Assembly: GCA_003486665.1 (NCBI GenBank)
Contig: DNGF01000166.1
Span: 1 to 6,338 of the forward strand
Direction: 5' to 3'
Source: Oscillospiraceae bacterium
Lineage (GTDB): Bacteria; Bacillota; Clostridia; Oscillospirales; Acutalibacteraceae
DNA: 6,338 nucleotides
Each line of letters starts with the position of its first letter. The stretch's first letter is position 1. The notes beneath the pieces were generated by a model. It was not told where the DNA came from. It ran no database searches and saw only the letters and a program-made list of their open reading frames with translations. Shown in pieces: positions 5,935 through 6,338 of the stretch. The position numbers and the translations under genes are program-made.

Positions 5935-6338
5935 ATGAAAAAGGTATTATCAATCATTCTTTCGGCTATTATGGCTTTTTCGGTGCTTTCAGTTGCAGTG
6001 TCTGCTGAGGACAAGGCTGATCTGAGCTTAGCTGTTGCTTCGGATCTTCATTACAGCGCTTTTGAGGAAGAACTCGAAAAGACGAATGACGATCCGCTTT
6101 ATTGGCACGCTATAAGGCGATGCGAAATGGAAAACGAAACAAGCTTTATTATTGATGAATTTCTTAATCAGTGTGCGAAAAGCGATGACGTTGAGTATGT
6201 TCTTATTTCCGGCGATTTGGCAAACAGGGGACGTCAGCGTACCGAGGATCACCTTGTAGTTGCACAGAAGCTTCGCGATTTTGAGAAAAGATCGGGCAAA
6301 GAAGTATACGTTATAAATGGTAATCATGATGCAAGTAA
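5935..6338 (+). CDS. Secreted metallophosphoesterase, 5' part only
   Basis: The first 134 codons are present and the gene continues past the window. A signal peptide (1-24, cleavage likely after VSA) precedes a calcineurin-like metallophosphoesterase domain. Three of the metal-binding motifs are visible: D37-x-H39 in SDLHY, G93-D94 in SGDLANRG, and G129-N130-H131-D132. These residues hold a two-metal centre that hydrolyses phosphate mono- or diesters; the substrate cannot be told from this part. The ATG has GAGGAG (5924-5929) 5 nt upstream. Only about 36 nt separate it from the terminator stem, too little for an obvious separate promoter, so it may depend on read-through from the repeat-protein gene. 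It would act outside the cell or at its surface. Later His motifs and any C-terminal domains lie outside the window. Confidence 0.92.
   Translation, partial: MKKVLSIILSAIMAFSVLSVAVSAEDKADLSLAVASDLHYSAFEEELEKTNDDPLYWHAIRRCEMENETSFIIDEFLNQCAKSDDVEYVLISGDLANRGRQRTEDHLVVAQKLRDFEKRSGKEVYVINGNHDAS

Overview
The window looks like chromosomal DNA from a gut-type Clostridia species, most likely Oscillospiraceae/Ruminococcus-like. This rests on strong AGGAGG ribosome-binding sites, moderate GC in genes with AT-rich spacers, the rpsB-tsf pair, a SpoVD/FtsI-like transpeptidase, and a secreted Cys/His-repeat protein of a kind common in these bacteria. The placement is inference; there is no 16S or other decisive marker.

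Left part, minus strand. The rpsB-tsf operon encodes ribosomal protein S2 and elongation factor Ts. It has a near-consensus extended -10 promoter with an A-rich upstream tract and a leader of about 94 nt that can fold into three nested stems. A 9-bp hairpin sits between the two genes. EF-Ts is unusually long because of an insert of about 60 residues in its C-terminal half. A GC-rich hairpin at the left edge has its T-run on the plus strand, so it fits a rightward transcript entering the window better than the end of tsf.

Middle, minus strand. A membrane-anchored class B penicillin-binding protein (peptidoglycan transpeptidase) lies upstream of rpsB. Its SxxK and SxN motifs are intact, but the usual KTG motif reads KTA. 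No clear terminator separates it from the rpsB promoter.

Right part, plus strand. Divergent from the PBP gene is a secreted 665-residue protein that starts at TTG. Its order is signal peptide, a beta-rich N-terminal domain resembling cohesin/CBM-type folds, nine complete 38-39-residue repeats with invariant C-x9-C-x2-C-x13-H spacing plus one decayed repeat, a Big_2-like Ig domain, and a short aromatic hydrophobic tail ending at the last residue. A rho-independent terminator follows, then the first 134 codons of a secreted metallophosphoesterase cut by the window edge. These two genes look like a cell-surface module; the three minus-strand genes are housekeeping genes for translation and wall synthesis.

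The signals most worth following are the CCCH repeat array, the structured rpsB leader, and a 19-20-bp sequence found almost identically in the rpsB leader and upstream of the PBP gene.
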